Both the position numbers and the translations under genes were made by a program. A stretch of DNA of 64,000 bases from JAGTVG01 sp964389805 (GTDB lineage: Bacteria; Bacteroidota; Bacteroidia; Cytophagales; Cyclobacteriaceae). The stretch covers positions 13,322 through 77,321 of the forward strand of contig CAYMFU010000035.1 of the NCBI GenBank assembly GCA_964389805.1. Reading direction: 5' to 3'. Positions within the stretch are counted from its first letter, which is position 1, and every line of letters begins with the position of its first letter. The notes below the pieces were generated by a model. That model did no database searches. It was not told the DNA's origin and worked only from the letters and a program-made list of their open reading frames with translations. Below, in pieces: positions 24,403 through 33,059 of the stretch.

Positions 24403-26634
24403 ATGAAGACGTATTTGTTTTTAGTGTTCACACTTATTACATGTTACAGTTATGCACAAGAAGTTCAATGGGCCACCGAAGTAATTGAGTACTCCTCTCA
24501 GTTTTCTGGAAAGGATTTTTCCGCAGCCCAGGTTACCGGTCCACCCAATGCTTTTAAGTTTGGAGGAAAGGACCCTATGGCCTGGATGGCCAGTTCTCCA
24601 GATGCTCAGGAATATCTTGTGGTTGGATTTGGCAGTCCTATGAAAATCCGGCAGATAGCGGTTGTGGAATCAAGCAATCCAGGGGCAATAGAAATGATCT
24701 ATGTGTATGATGAAAATCAGGATGCGCATCTTGTAGGGTCTTTCATCCCCGGACCAATTCAGGTTAATAACCGGATATTGAATGTATTTTTACCCACCTA
24801 CGATTTTAATATCACATCGGTGAAAATCGTATTGGACGGGAGTATGGTTCCCGGAGCCAATTCAATAGATGCTGTTGGGGTATCAACCTCCGTTGTACCC
24901 ATACGGTTCAGGGAAGGATTTGCTTACCGGTTAAATCCCAGATTGGCAAAAAAGAATATAGAGCTTGAGGCTGCTGGCGAAGAGTCAGACATACGCCCGG
25001 TTTATTCTGATGATGAAAAAACACTGTTTTTTACAAGGGGGTTCAGTGAAGATAATGTGGGGGGTATAAATGATCCCGGGGATGTGTGGTTTTCAACTTT
25101 TGATAATGGCAAGTATTCAGATCCTGTAAGACTTGGTGAAAAAGTTAATAATATTGGCTTTAATACTTCAAATTCTATTTATGACAAAGATGACAATCCC
25201 CGTTTGATGATCGGAAATGTAAGCGGAAGCGCTAATAAAGTAAAAGCAAACCTGTCAGCTGTTAGCAAGGAAAACGGAGCATGGACATCGTCGGATGTCC
25301 AGAAAATTAAAAGTGCTGGAGAGATACCTGTCGATGCGGATTATGCGATTACAGATAATGGTAATGTTTTGATCATATCCAGTGAGCTAAAAGGTACACA
25401 AGGAGGAACAGACCTTTACGTTTCATTAAGTGAGGGAGAAAACAAATGGGGGGCTCCAGTAAATATTACGAGTATAAATACCCCGGAGGATGAATATGCA
25501 CCCTTCTTTTCAATGGAAGAGAATGCTCTGTATTTTACTTCAAAAGGATACCCTGGTTTGGGAGGAAGCGATATCTTCAGAGTTAAAAGGCTTGACGATT
25601 CCTGGCAGAATTGGGGAGAACCTGAAAATATTGGGGAAGATATAAATACACCATATAACGATCATTATTTCTATTTTGATGAAAAGGATGCTTATGCTTA
25701 CCTGGCCCAGGGCACTAAAGATGGGATGATGCGTATAGTAAGGGTTGACAGGCCCCAATTCATGGATGCAAATCCTCTTGTAGTTGTGAAAGGAAAGGTG
25801 ATGGATGAACAGGCGGCTACCCCGGTTAACGCACTGTTATCGCTTCTTATTGAACCTGGAAATGAAGTATATGGAGTCACATTCTCTAGTGAAATGTCAG
25901 GAAATTACCAGATATTCCTTAGGTCGGGTTACAAATACAAAGTAATTGGAGAGAAGGAGGGCTATAAGAAAGTGGAAATGCCCATCACCTTAGAAAATAA
26001 AGACAAACCGTATACTTTCGACCTAAATATATTCTTATCCAGGGAACTGGCAGAATCCCAACCCGAGCTTGTGGCTGACGTCGTGGCCATTGGAGCTGGA
26101 ATTGAAGCTTATGAAACGGAAGAAGTTGATGTGGATGCGGAACCAGAAGAAGAACTGGACGATATAGATAAAGCAGTAGCTGCGATTGTAGTTGCTGACG
26201 ATGAATATGAAGAAATATCTGCCGAGGAATTTCAAAGCAATGTTACTGATTATGCGGAACCTGCATCCGAAACAAGATCTTATTCATCAGGAGGAACCAG
26301 TTTGGAAAATCTCGTTGTATTTAACTTTGATTCTGATGCAGTCCTTCCACCTGCCTATCCGATCCTTGATGCCATCGCAGCCTTTCTGCTTCGACACCAG
26401 GATATCCGGCTTGAGATAGGTGGGTTCACAGATTATATTGGAGATTATTATTATAATATTGAACTATCGAAGAGAAGGGCTTATGCCGTACGCCAATACA
26501 TGATAGACCAGGGCGTCGAGAGATCCCGGATTAAAGTTCTTGGATTTGGAGAGAAGATGCCAATCATAGCCAATATGGATAGTGAAGAAATTCGAATGAA
26601 CAGGAGGGCAGAATTTAATTTCACAAGATATTAA
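24403..26634 (+). CDS. OmpA-family protein with PD40 propeller, paralogue 2
   Basis: This 743-residue protein has the same domain order as its left neighbour: signal peptide (1-18), N-terminal domain (EVQWATEVIEYSSQFSGKDF), PD40-like propeller (about 190-450; ENALYFTSKGYPGLGGSDIF), regulatory-like beta-sandwich (about 465-550) and OmpA domain (about 635-743; IGGFTDYIGDYYYNIELSKR, IRMNRRAEFNF). It differs by a strongly acidic linker of about 60 residues before the OmpA domain (VDVDAEPEEELDDID and neighbours). The two genes clearly come from a tandem duplication that has since diverged. The function is inferred as a periplasmic peptidoglycan-linked outer-membrane factor. Confidence 0.85.
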   Translation: MKTYLFLVFTLITCYSYAQEVQWATEVIEYSSQFSGKDFSAAQVTGPPNAFKFGGKDPMAWMASSPDAQEYLVVGFGSPMKIRQIAVVESSNPGAIEMIYVYDENQDAHLVGSFIPGPIQVNNRILNVFLPTYDFNITSVKIVLDGSMVPGANSIDAVGVSTSVVPIRFREGFAYRLNPRLAKKNIELEAAGEESDIRPVYSDDEKTLFFTRGFSEDNVGGINDPGDVWFSTFDNGKYSDPVRLGEKVNNIGFNTSNSIYDKDDNPRLMIGNVSGSANKVKANLSAVSKENGAWTSSDVQKIKSAGEIPVDADYAITDNGNVLIISSELKGTQGGTDLYVSLSEGENKWGAPVNITSINTPEDEYAPFFSMEENALYFTSKGYPGLGGSDIFRVKRLDDSWQNWGEPENIGEDINTPYNDHYFYFDEKDAYAYLAQGTKDGMMRIVRVDRPQFMDANPLVVVKGKVMDEQAATPVNALLSLLIEPGNEVYGVTFSSEMSGNYQIFLRSGYKYKVIGEKEGYKKVEMPITLENKDKPYTFDLNIFLSRELAESQPELVADVVAIGAGIEAYETEEVDVDAEPEEELDDIDKAVAAIVVADDEYEEISAEEFQSNVTDYAEPASETRSYSSGGTSLENLVVFNFDSDAVLPPAYPILDAIAAFLLRHQDIRLEIGGFTDYIGDYYYNIELSKRRAYAVRQYMIDQGVERSRIKVLGFGEKMPIIANMDSEEIRMNRRAEFNFTRY

Positions 26635-26821
26635 TCCAAATATTTAATTTAGAAATCGCCTTAGGCACTTACCTTTAATCACCATCTGTTTTCTTATGCA
26701 TGACAATTTGATTTAACAGTAATCCCCATGTGCCTGTACTTATGACATTTTGGCTTGTAAAACTGACATTATTATATCAAAAATTAATTGGCATTATTTA
26801 TGAAGAGTTGTTCATGTGTAA

Positions 26822-26829
26822 TAAATTTG
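26822..26829 (+). promoter_or_regulatory. -7 element upstream of the Trx-Grx gene
   Basis: TAAATTTG matches TAnnTTTG exactly and lies 19 bp before ATG 26849. No TTG at the expected spacing is seen, so this is a half match. The leader would be very short. Confidence 0.35.
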
Positions 26830-26848
26830 TATGAAAAAGGTATTTTAA

Positions 26849-27433
26849 ATGTCGGTTGAAACGTTAAACTCCCATGCTGAGCTGGTAGAGAAGATCAGTA
26901 GGGAAAAGAGATCGTATCTATTGTTATATAAGGAAGGCTCTGAACAGAGTGAATGTGCAAAAAAGAATATTGAAGCGGTTGCTGAAAAGAATTCAGAAGC
27001 TAATATATTTGTAGCAAATGTAAAAAATGTTCGTGATATCCACGAAAATTATAATATTACTACCGTTCCTGCACTTATTGAATTTGAAGTAGGAGAATTT
27101 CGGAATACTTTCAAAGGATGTCAGAAGGAAGATTTTTATCAGACTCTTCTGGATCATATAATTTTTCAGGCTAAAGCTGCTGAGCGGCCGCAAAAAAATG
27201 TTACTGTTTATACTACGCCAACTTGTCCATGGTGTACAACAGTAAAAAATTATTTGAGAAAAAATGGAGTCAGGTATTCTGAAGTTGATGTAGCCAGTGA
27301 TCAGGGAGCAGCTCAAAGTATGGTGAGTAAAAGTGGCCAGCAAGGGGTACCACAAACAGAAATAGACGGGAAAATGGTTATAGGCTTTGATCAAAAGAAA
27401 TTAAATCAATTATTAGAAATAAAAGTGAATTAA
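26849..27433 (+). CDS. Thioredoxin-like/glutaredoxin fusion protein
   Basis: This 194-residue cytosolic protein has two modules. The N-terminal half (about 1-105) is thioredoxin-like (VPALIEFEVGEF, cis-Pro region) but has no CxxC; only a lone Cys occurs in QSECAKK. The C-terminal half (about 115-194) is a glutaredoxin with the active site TPTCPWC (residues about 124-130) and the GVPQTEIDGKMVIGFD glutathione-site region. It should act in dithiol exchange or glutaredoxin-type reduction. The start ATG 26849 follows a 5-codon frame whose stop abuts it. The GroES-like gene begins 1 bp after its stop, so the two are co-expressed. Confidence 0.82.
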   Translation: MSVETLNSHAELVEKISREKRSYLLLYKEGSEQSECAKKNIEAVAEKNSEANIFVANVKNVRDIHENYNITTVPALIEFEVGEFRNTFKGCQKEDFYQTLLDHIIFQAKAAERPQKNVTVYTTPTCPWCTTVKNYLRKNGVRYSEVDVASDQGAAQSMVSKSGQQGVPQTEIDGKMVIGFDQKKLNQLLEIKVN

Positions 27434-27434
27434 T

Positions 27435-27725
27435 ATGAGAGAATTACAACCTGTAAATCAGAATGTGATACTGGATGTATCAGAAGAGGTAACCGAACAG
27501 AAAACCGCCGCTGGGATAATCATACCGGATACCGCGGCTGTGGAGAAACCCAAATTTGCCAAGGTTGTTGCTTTGAGCAATATAGAAGGACCGGAAATCG
27601 CTGTCGGCGATGTTGTCTTCTATAAAGAGTATTCCGGAACTGAAGTTGAACTGGATGGAAGTTCCTTCCTGGTGGTTCCGTATGCAGATGTTCTGGCCAA
27701 ACTTGTCGAAACTGAAGAAATATAA
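27435..27725 (+). CDS. GroES-like co-chaperonin (no adjacent groEL)
   Basis: This 96-residue protein matches the Cpn10/GroES family over its length: LQPVNQNVILDVSEEVTEQK, TAAGIIIPDTA, GDVVFYKEYSGTEVELDG, FLVVPYADVLAKL. The mobile loop that would contact GroEL (TAAGIIIP) is intact. Unlike the usual groES-groEL operon, no groEL follows: a terminator closes the unit 7 bp later. It is paired instead with the Trx-Grx fusion. It may be an extra, specialised GroES copy; a standard groESL operon elsewhere in the genome cannot be checked here. Confidence 0.85.
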   Translation: MRELQPVNQNVILDVSEEVTEQKTAAGIIIPDTAAVEKPKFAKVVALSNIEGPEIAVGDVVFYKEYSGTEVELDGSSFLVVPYADVLAKLVETEEI

Positions 27726-27731
27726 TCTGTA

Positions 27732-27758
27732 AATCCCGCCAAAAGCGGGATTTTTTTT
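27732..27758 (+). terminator. Intrinsic terminator after the GroES-like gene
   Basis: AATCCCGC (27732-27739) pairs with GCGGGATT (27745-27752) around a 5-nt loop and is followed by eight T in total. It ends the Trx-Grx/GroES unit and resembles the tsf terminator in sequence. Confidence 0.9.
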
Positions 27759-27891
27759 GCTTTTTCATGGAATTGATAGATCATATCTCCAGCCCGGCAA
27801 TACAATAAACGGGTAACTCGTATACCTTTCTCTTAACTTATCGCATTTTTTCAGGCTATTTTATATCTTTATCCTTTCCAAATTTCTTACT

Positions 27892-29109
27892 ATGAAGGTA
27901 GATACCATGAGATTTATAGATAAGTGGATGGGCATTCCACTTGTTTTTATATTAAGCGTTATTTTGTGGATTCTGGAACGCTTAACCTTCAAGCGCCAAA
28001 GTAAGCCGGATCTGAAAAATACCTTATTCATTGAGCTATCTGAAATGGGCAGTGCTATACTGGCTGATCCGGCAATGAAAATACTACAGCGTGAAAGTGG
28101 TGGCCGGTTGTTTTTTGCTATTTTCGAATCAAATTACAAGAGTTTGCAAATCCTGAATACGGTAGAAGAGAGTCATATTTTTAAAATGCGCTCTGACAAT
28201 TTGTTCAGTCTCACCCTTGATGTGCTTTCCTTTATTAAATGGTGCCGGATGAATAAGATCTCAGCAGTAATTGACCTTGAGCTCTTTTCCAGGTTTACAG
28301 CTATTTTATCCGGATTAAGCAGTGCCGGTACCAGGATTGGATTTTCACAATTTCACGATGAAGGAATGTACAGGGGATTTGTTATCAATTACCCGGTCAG
28401 ATACAATCCCCATGTTCATATTGCCACTAATTTTATTTCTCTTGTCCACAGGGCACTTGATCTGTATCATAATCCTTATCCGACTATCGCCGTCAGGCCA
28501 GATCAAATGACGCTGGCACTAGCTGTACCTGAGCATTTTGACATGAAAGGCGTTCAAAAAAAGCTTCACAGTTTATATGAAGATTGGGATAAGAAAAGAA
28601 TAGTTTTGATCAATCCCAATGCGTCGGAGCTTCTGCCACAGCGCAGATGGCTACCTGAGTACTTCGTTTCAGTTGGTAAAGAAATTCTGAAAAAACACAA
28701 GGATGTTGTAATTATAGCTACAGGGGCTCCATCAGAAAAAGATTATGTTCAGAAAGTTGTCGATGATATTGATAATGAGAGATGTATAAACTCTGCGGGG
28801 AGATTTGAATTCCTTGAATTGATCCCCTTGTATCTCCTTTCTGAATTATTGCTGACAAATGATTCCGGACCGGCACATTTTTCATCCGTTACTCCTTTAA
28901 AGGTTTTTGTAATTATGGGCCCGGAAACGCCGATATTATATGGTCCACTTGGTAATGCCGAAGTGTTTTATCTGGGATTGCCTTGTTCACCATGTGTAAG
29001 TGCGGCCAATCATAGAAAAACGACTTGTATCACAAGACCTTGCATTAGTGGTATAAGCCCTGAAAGTGTTTATGAGAAGATCAGCCTTTTTCTCAATTCA
29101 GCTCATTGA
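27892..29109 (+). CDS. Glycosyltransferase family 9 (heptosyltransferase-like)
   Basis: This 405-residue enzyme resembles ADP-heptose:LPS heptosyltransferases (GT9), which add sugars to the lipopolysaccharide core at the inner membrane. Unusually, a hydrophobic segment lies at residues about 14-32 (GIPLVFILSVILWILERL), probably a membrane anchor. The GT9 part shows RIGFSQFHDEG, INPNASELLPQRRW (the WPxxxW-like region) and LTNDSGPAHFSSVTPLKVF with the donor-binding DSGPAH motif. Its 3' end overlaps the convergent GT39 gene by 7 bp. The acceptor sugar is unknown. Either ATG 27892 or ATG 27907 could be used. Confidence 0.83.
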   Translation: MKVDTMRFIDKWMGIPLVFILSVILWILERLTFKRQSKPDLKNTLFIELSEMGSAILADPAMKILQRESGGRLFFAIFESNYKSLQILNTVEESHIFKMRSDNLFSLTLDVLSFIKWCRMNKISAVIDLELFSRFTAILSGLSSAGTRIGFSQFHDEGMYRGFVINYPVRYNPHVHIATNFISLVHRALDLYHNPYPTIAVRPDQMTLALAVPEHFDMKGVQKKLHSLYEDWDKKRIVLINPNASELLPQRRWLPEYFVSVGKEILKKHKDVVIIATGAPSEKDYVQKVVDDIDNERCINSAGRFEFLELIPLYLLSELLLTNDSGPAHFSSVTPLKVFVIMGPETPILYGPLGNAEVFYLGLPCSPCVSAANHRKTTCITRPCISGISPESVYEKISLFLNSAH

Positions 29110-30770
29110 AGGTAAACCAGATAGGATTTTGACAATGTGCTTTTACGAGTAGATGAATTTATAAATCCACCGCTCAATCCTGTAACATGGAAATCGTCAA
29201 ATTCTTTAAGTAACACGGGAGTATACCCATATTTGTCCAGCTTTTTCAATCCCGCTTCATCAGTAAATAAAAGGTGACCGTTTAACTTAATTTGGGATAT
29301 CTCATCCTCTGTTACCTCTGGAATAATCTTCTTCAGATAAAATTGAGTACTCCATTGCTTCTTTTCAAAAGTAACCAGATCGTCTGACGGCAGTTGCTGA
29401 TCTATCATATAAAAAGCCAATTCGCTTTCTGACTGATATCTTAGAAGATCCGGGTAAAATTGTCGGTTTAAATAGTAATTTACAGACAAAATAACAATAG
29501 CTGGAGGGATTATTATTCTTTTTATCATTGACTTATTTTTAACGATAAAAAATAAGGATACAGCTATTCCTGCAGACATAACAATAATTACATCTATATG
29601 AGGAATTTTGTCGAAATAAAACAGATGAAGCAATGCCACCAAAACAAGAAATATTGTCATTATAAAATTCATCAAAATATAATGAACCTTTAAAAATTTA
29701 TGATTTCGCGATCTATCCAGTAATACGAAAGCAGATAAAATGCTTAAAAAGGGGAACAATTGATTCAGATAATGCGGAAGTTGAAAACTTGATAGAGAAA
29801 ATATTAAAAAAGTGAACAGAAATCCGAAAAGCGTATAGTTTTCATATATACATTTACCCGTAACAATATATTTTACTTTCCGGTAAATACTTGAATAAGC
29901 CAGTAGAGCCCATGGAGCGAAGGCCCAGAGTAAGGTATGGAAATAGAAAAACAGATCACCTTCACCTTTAATTGGTCCTGTGTTGGTAAACCGGCCCCAT
30001 TGGCTATCCCAAAGAAAGAATCTGATCCCTGATACTCCTTTTAATCCAAAGATTACCTTTTCCGGATGTGCATCAAACTGGTAATAATAAGCGATGAGCG
30101 TCGGAGATATCATTACAAATGTTAGGCAGATGACCAGAATCCACTGCCAGTGAAAGATCTCTATCCATTTCTTTTGATAAATCAATGTGAGACCTATACC
30201 CGAAGCCACAGGAATTATGCTGAATAATCCTTTTGTCATCAGTAATATGGCGAGACCGAATGATCCCAATACTAGGTACATTATCTTTTTTTTATCAAGG
30301 TATATGGCAAAATAGTATAGGGAAAAAATGGTAAAGCAAGTCAGGTATGGTTCTGCCCGGACATCATTGTTTGAAATAATGATATGTTCAGCTGTCATTA
30401 GAAAAAGGGCCGCGATTATTCCATGGTTTTTTGAATAGAATCGTTTCCCAAATAAGTAAACATAATAAGCGGCAAGCAGTGAAAAAAGTATCGCCGGTAA
30501 TTTATATCCCAGGTTGTTGATCCCAAATACCTTAAAAAAGATAGCTGTAACCCAGAATTGAAAATGTGGTTTGTCCAACCAGTCCACACCTTTTAGTTTT
30601 ATCTCAGAAAAACTATTATTTTTTATCATTTCCATAGAGATATCGGCATAAACTGTAGCATCAGGCTCCATGAGTGTTATAAATATGCCAATAGCATATA
30701 CAACCAGAGAAAATAAGAGAATAATTATTCCCCAACTTTGAAAATTGATCTTGTTTAGCTCCAGCTTCAT
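29103..30770 (-). CDS. GT39/ArnT-like membrane glycosyltransferase
   Basis: This 555-residue polytopic protein resembles the PMT_2/ArnT family, which transfers sugars from polyprenyl phosphates to lipid A or proteins on the periplasmic side. The first periplasmic loop carries the expected acidic residues (MEPDATVYADISMEM), with WLDKPHFQFW and NDVRAEPYL typical of the clade. About 10-12 membrane helices follow, then a C-terminal soluble domain (about 440-555). The start ATG 30770 directly abuts the TAG stop of the sugar transporter, so they are co-transcribed. The end overlaps the GT9 gene on the other strand. Confidence 0.82.
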   Translation of the reverse strand: MKLELNKINFQSWGIIILLFSLVVYAIGIFITLMEPDATVYADISMEMIKNNSFSEIKLKGVDWLDKPHFQFWVTAIFFKVFGINNLGYKLPAILFSLLAAYYVYLFGKRFYSKNHGIIAALFLMTAEHIIISNNDVRAEPYLTCFTIFSLYYFAIYLDKKKIMYLVLGSFGLAILLMTKGLFSIIPVASGIGLTLIYQKKWIEIFHWQWILVICLTFVMISPTLIAYYYQFDAHPEKVIFGLKGVSGIRFFLWDSQWGRFTNTGPIKGEGDLFFYFHTLLWAFAPWALLAYSSIYRKVKYIVTGKCIYENYTLFGFLFTFLIFSLSSFQLPHYLNQLFPFLSILSAFVLLDRSRNHKFLKVHYILMNFIMTIFLVLVALLHLFYFDKIPHIDVIIVMSAGIAVSLFFIVKNKSMIKRIIIPPAIVILSVNYYLNRQFYPDLLRYQSESELAFYMIDQQLPSDDLVTFEKKQWSTQFYLKKIIPEVTEDEISQIKLNGHLLFTDEAGLKKLDKYGYTPVLLKEFDDFHVTGLSGGFINSSTRKSTLSKSYLVYLQ

Positions 30771-32093
30771 CTATTTTTTGATCATTATGTCTTCCAATTC
30801 CTCAAGTGAAATTCCTTTTGTCTCAGGCATTATCTTCAATACAAAGAACAATTGAAATACCATCATGACCGAGAAGAATAAAAAGGTAGGGCCAAATCCT
30901 ATCTTTTCAGCAGAAGGGATCAGAAAGGTTATGAAGGCAGCCATAAACCAGTGCGTGAAACTTCCAAGAGACTGTCCTTTAGCACGCACTTCATTTGGGA
31001 AAATTTCAGAAATGAAAACCCAGATCACTGCTCCCTGTGAAAATCCGAAAAAGGCTATATAAATAAAAAGGCTAATGGCAACAAGTTGTCCCCCAATAGA
31101 AAAATAAAACGACAGGGAAGTCATTGCTAGTGTAATGATCAGGCCAATAGAGCCAAGGATCATCAAAAATCTCCTCCCAAAACGATCAATAAAACTTATG
31201 GCAAGGATTGTAAACAGGAAATTGATAAAACCAATACCTGCCGTTGAAAGCAAAGCGGAACTTGTTTCCAAACCTGCATTCTGAAAAATCCTCGGAGTAT
31301 AATAGATCACTGCATTTATGCCTGAAACCTGGTTAAAAATGGCAAACATGACTGCAAGCATAATTGGGAATTTGTATTGCCTGGAGAGGAATTTTTCCTT
31401 TTTTGATTGGTCAAGGTGTTGTTGATGTGTAGATATGATCAATTGGACTTCATGCTCCACATTATCATGTCCGATCCTGGATAAGATCGACCTCGCATTT
31501 TCTACAAGTCCCTTTTTAAAGATCAGCCACCTTGGGCTTTCAGGGATAAACAAGACCAGGGATAGGAATACAAAAGCGGGAATCCCTTCCACGCCCAGCA
31601 TCCACCTCCAGGCATTCTCTCCGCTACCCCCAAATAAGTAGTTTGAAAGATAAGCTATGAGTATGCCCAGGACTACATTAAATTGAAATAAGGCAACCAA
31701 TCTGCCCCGCATCCGGGCAGGGGATATCTCCGATATATACATGGGGCCTGCAACCGAGGATGCTCCAACACCGAGTCCTCCGATAAAACGAAAAAATAAG
31801 AAGGCATACCAGCCTGTTGCCAGGGCAGATCCTACCGCAGAAACAAAATAAAGAAGGCCTATCCAGAATAAGGTTTTCTTTCTCCCTAATTTATCAGAAG
31901 GAAATCCCCCGAAGAGGGCACCGATTATGGTTCCGAAAAGTGCTATGGATACGGTAAGGCCATGTTGAATGTCGTTAAGTTTCCATAACATTTGAATAGA
32001 CTGCTCAGCACCTGAAATAACAGCTGTGTCAAAGCCAAACAGGAATCCTCCAAGGGCAGCGACAAAAGTGACAAAGTAGAGATATTTTTTCAT
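30771..32093 (-). CDS. Sugar-porter family MFS transporter (XylE/GLUT type)
   Basis: This 440-residue transporter has 12 predicted helices and all the sugar-porter signatures: GFDTAVISGAEQSI in helix 1, DKLGRKK between helices 2 and 3, PESPRWLI, the QVSGINAVIYYTPRIF motif of helix 7, DRFGRRF between helices 8 and 9, and PETKG near the C-terminus. It should import a hexose or pentose in symport with protons at the inner membrane. Substrate range cannot be read reliably; xylose is possible given xylBA 10 kb away. It is the first gene of a two-gene unit with the GT39 enzyme, with no gap. Confidence 0.9.
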   Translation of the reverse strand: MKKYLYFVTFVAALGGFLFGFDTAVISGAEQSIQMLWKLNDIQHGLTVSIALFGTIIGALFGGFPSDKLGRKKTLFWIGLLYFVSAVGSALATGWYAFLFFRFIGGLGVGASSVAGPMYISEISPARMRGRLVALFQFNVVLGILIAYLSNYLFGGSGENAWRWMLGVEGIPAFVFLSLVLFIPESPRWLIFKKGLVENARSILSRIGHDNVEHEVQLIISTHQQHLDQSKKEKFLSRQYKFPIMLAVMFAIFNQVSGINAVIYYTPRIFQNAGLETSSALLSTAGIGFINFLFTILAISFIDRFGRRFLMILGSIGLIITLAMTSLSFYFSIGGQLVAISLFIYIAFFGFSQGAVIWVFISEIFPNEVRAKGQSLGSFTHWFMAAFITFLIPSAEKIGFGPTFLFFSVMMVFQLFFVLKIMPETKGISLEELEDIMIKK

Positions 32094-32127
32094 TAATTAT
32101 TGTTCTGCGATTACATTAAATGATAAC

Positions 32128-32135
32128 CAAATATA
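32128..32135 (-). promoter_or_regulatory. -7 element for the MFS-GT39 unit
   Basis: On the minus strand TATATTTG (32135-32128) matches TAnnTTTG exactly, 35 bp before ATG 32093. The -33 TTG is not at the ideal distance, so the assignment is tentative. Confidence 0.35.
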
Positions 32136-32267
32136 ATTTAAAAGCAAATTATAACCTTATTGTAAGAGTAAGAATAAAGACTAACAGGATATTTGATTAA
32201 CTTTATTTAGGAATTCCACACTATGAGTGCAACTTGTCAATATTAGTTGTTTATTCTGGTTGATTCC

Positions 32268-32966
32268 ATGCACATGTTTAAATCAAAAGAATTTAAAATA
32301 TTACAAAGGGGAGTCTATCTGACTTTATCATTTGTATTGATCCTGTGGATTATTAAATCTGTGGAATGGGCCAGTCATCTTGACCTGGGTTTATATGGAA
32401 TATTGCCTAGAACAGTTAAAGGAAGTCTCGGGATAGTTACTGGTCCGTTGATCCATGGGGATGCCATACACTTAATGTCAAATACTATTCCCTTGATCAT
32501 CCTTGGTGTAGGGTTGTTTTATTTTTATCATAAAATTGCTCCTGAAGTATTTTTATGGATATACCTGGCCTCAGGATTCTGGGTATGGATCATAGGCCGT
32601 GAAGCTTATCATATAGGATCTAGTGGGCTTGTCTACGGATTAGTCATGTTCATATTCTGGGGGGGTATTCTGAGAAAGAATCCCAGATCACTTGCTATAT
32701 CCATGATCATATTCTTTCTTTATGGTGGAATGATCTATGGTCTATTTCCATTTGATGAATCAATTTCATGGGAATCTCATATTATGGGATCAGTTGCTGG
32801 CATTTTCCTGGCTTTCTACTTTAAAAAAATACCCATATACCTGGGAGAGACAGAAGCAAGCACTGAAATTCAGCATGAAAGAGTGAAAATGACTCAACAG
32901 TCACAGAATGTATCTCACACAGCAGGGGAAAATAAAACGATCCGGTATTTCTATCAGGATAAGTAG
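32268..32966 (+). CDS. Rhomboid-family intramembrane serine protease
   Basis: This protein of about 233 residues cleaves membrane proteins inside the lipid bilayer. Six helices are visible. The catalytic serine is in GSSGLVYG, the catalytic histidine in SWESHIMGSVAG, and the oxyanion region HLMSNT follows GDAIH. The C-terminal tail of about 45 residues is soluble and polar. I prefer ATG 32268 (a second ATG lies two codons later) over the TTG at 32247. It is divergent from the sugar transporter and 93 bp upstream of the OmpH-like gene. Its substrate is unknown. Confidence 0.88.
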   Translation: MHMFKSKEFKILQRGVYLTLSFVLILWIIKSVEWASHLDLGLYGILPRTVKGSLGIVTGPLIHGDAIHLMSNTIPLIILGVGLFYFYHKIAPEVFLWIYLASGFWVWIIGREAYHIGSSGLVYGLVMFIFWGGILRKNPRSLAISMIIFFLYGGMIYGLFPFDESISWESHIMGSVAGIFLAFYFKKIPIYLGETEASTEIQHERVKMTQQSQNVSHTAGENKTIRYFYQDK

Positions 32967-33023
32967 TAGATCCCATATTGTTATTTATTGATCCTTCTTA
33001 GCATAGTATATATATATCTTTTT

Positions 33024-33031
33024 TATATTTG
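33024..33031 (+). promoter_or_regulatory. -7 element deciding the start of the OmpH-like gene
   Basis: TATATTTG matches TAnnTTTG exactly. A transcript starting about 33037 would leave out any start codon before GTG 33060, which supports the GTG as the true start. No clear -33 TTG is seen. Confidence 0.4.
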
Positions 33032-33059
33032 CGACCAGTTAAACCAAAATCATCAGAAA

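Noticed and set aside
26831..26848. A five-codon frame (MKKVF) whose stop abuts the Trx-Grx start
   Set aside because: The predicted transcription start falls at or after its ATG, so it is unlikely to be translated as a leader peptide.
33004..33018. TATATATA microsatellite before the OmpH-like gene
   Set aside because: Short and common in AT-rich spacers; it shows no sign of phase variation in a coding or promoter context beyond chance.
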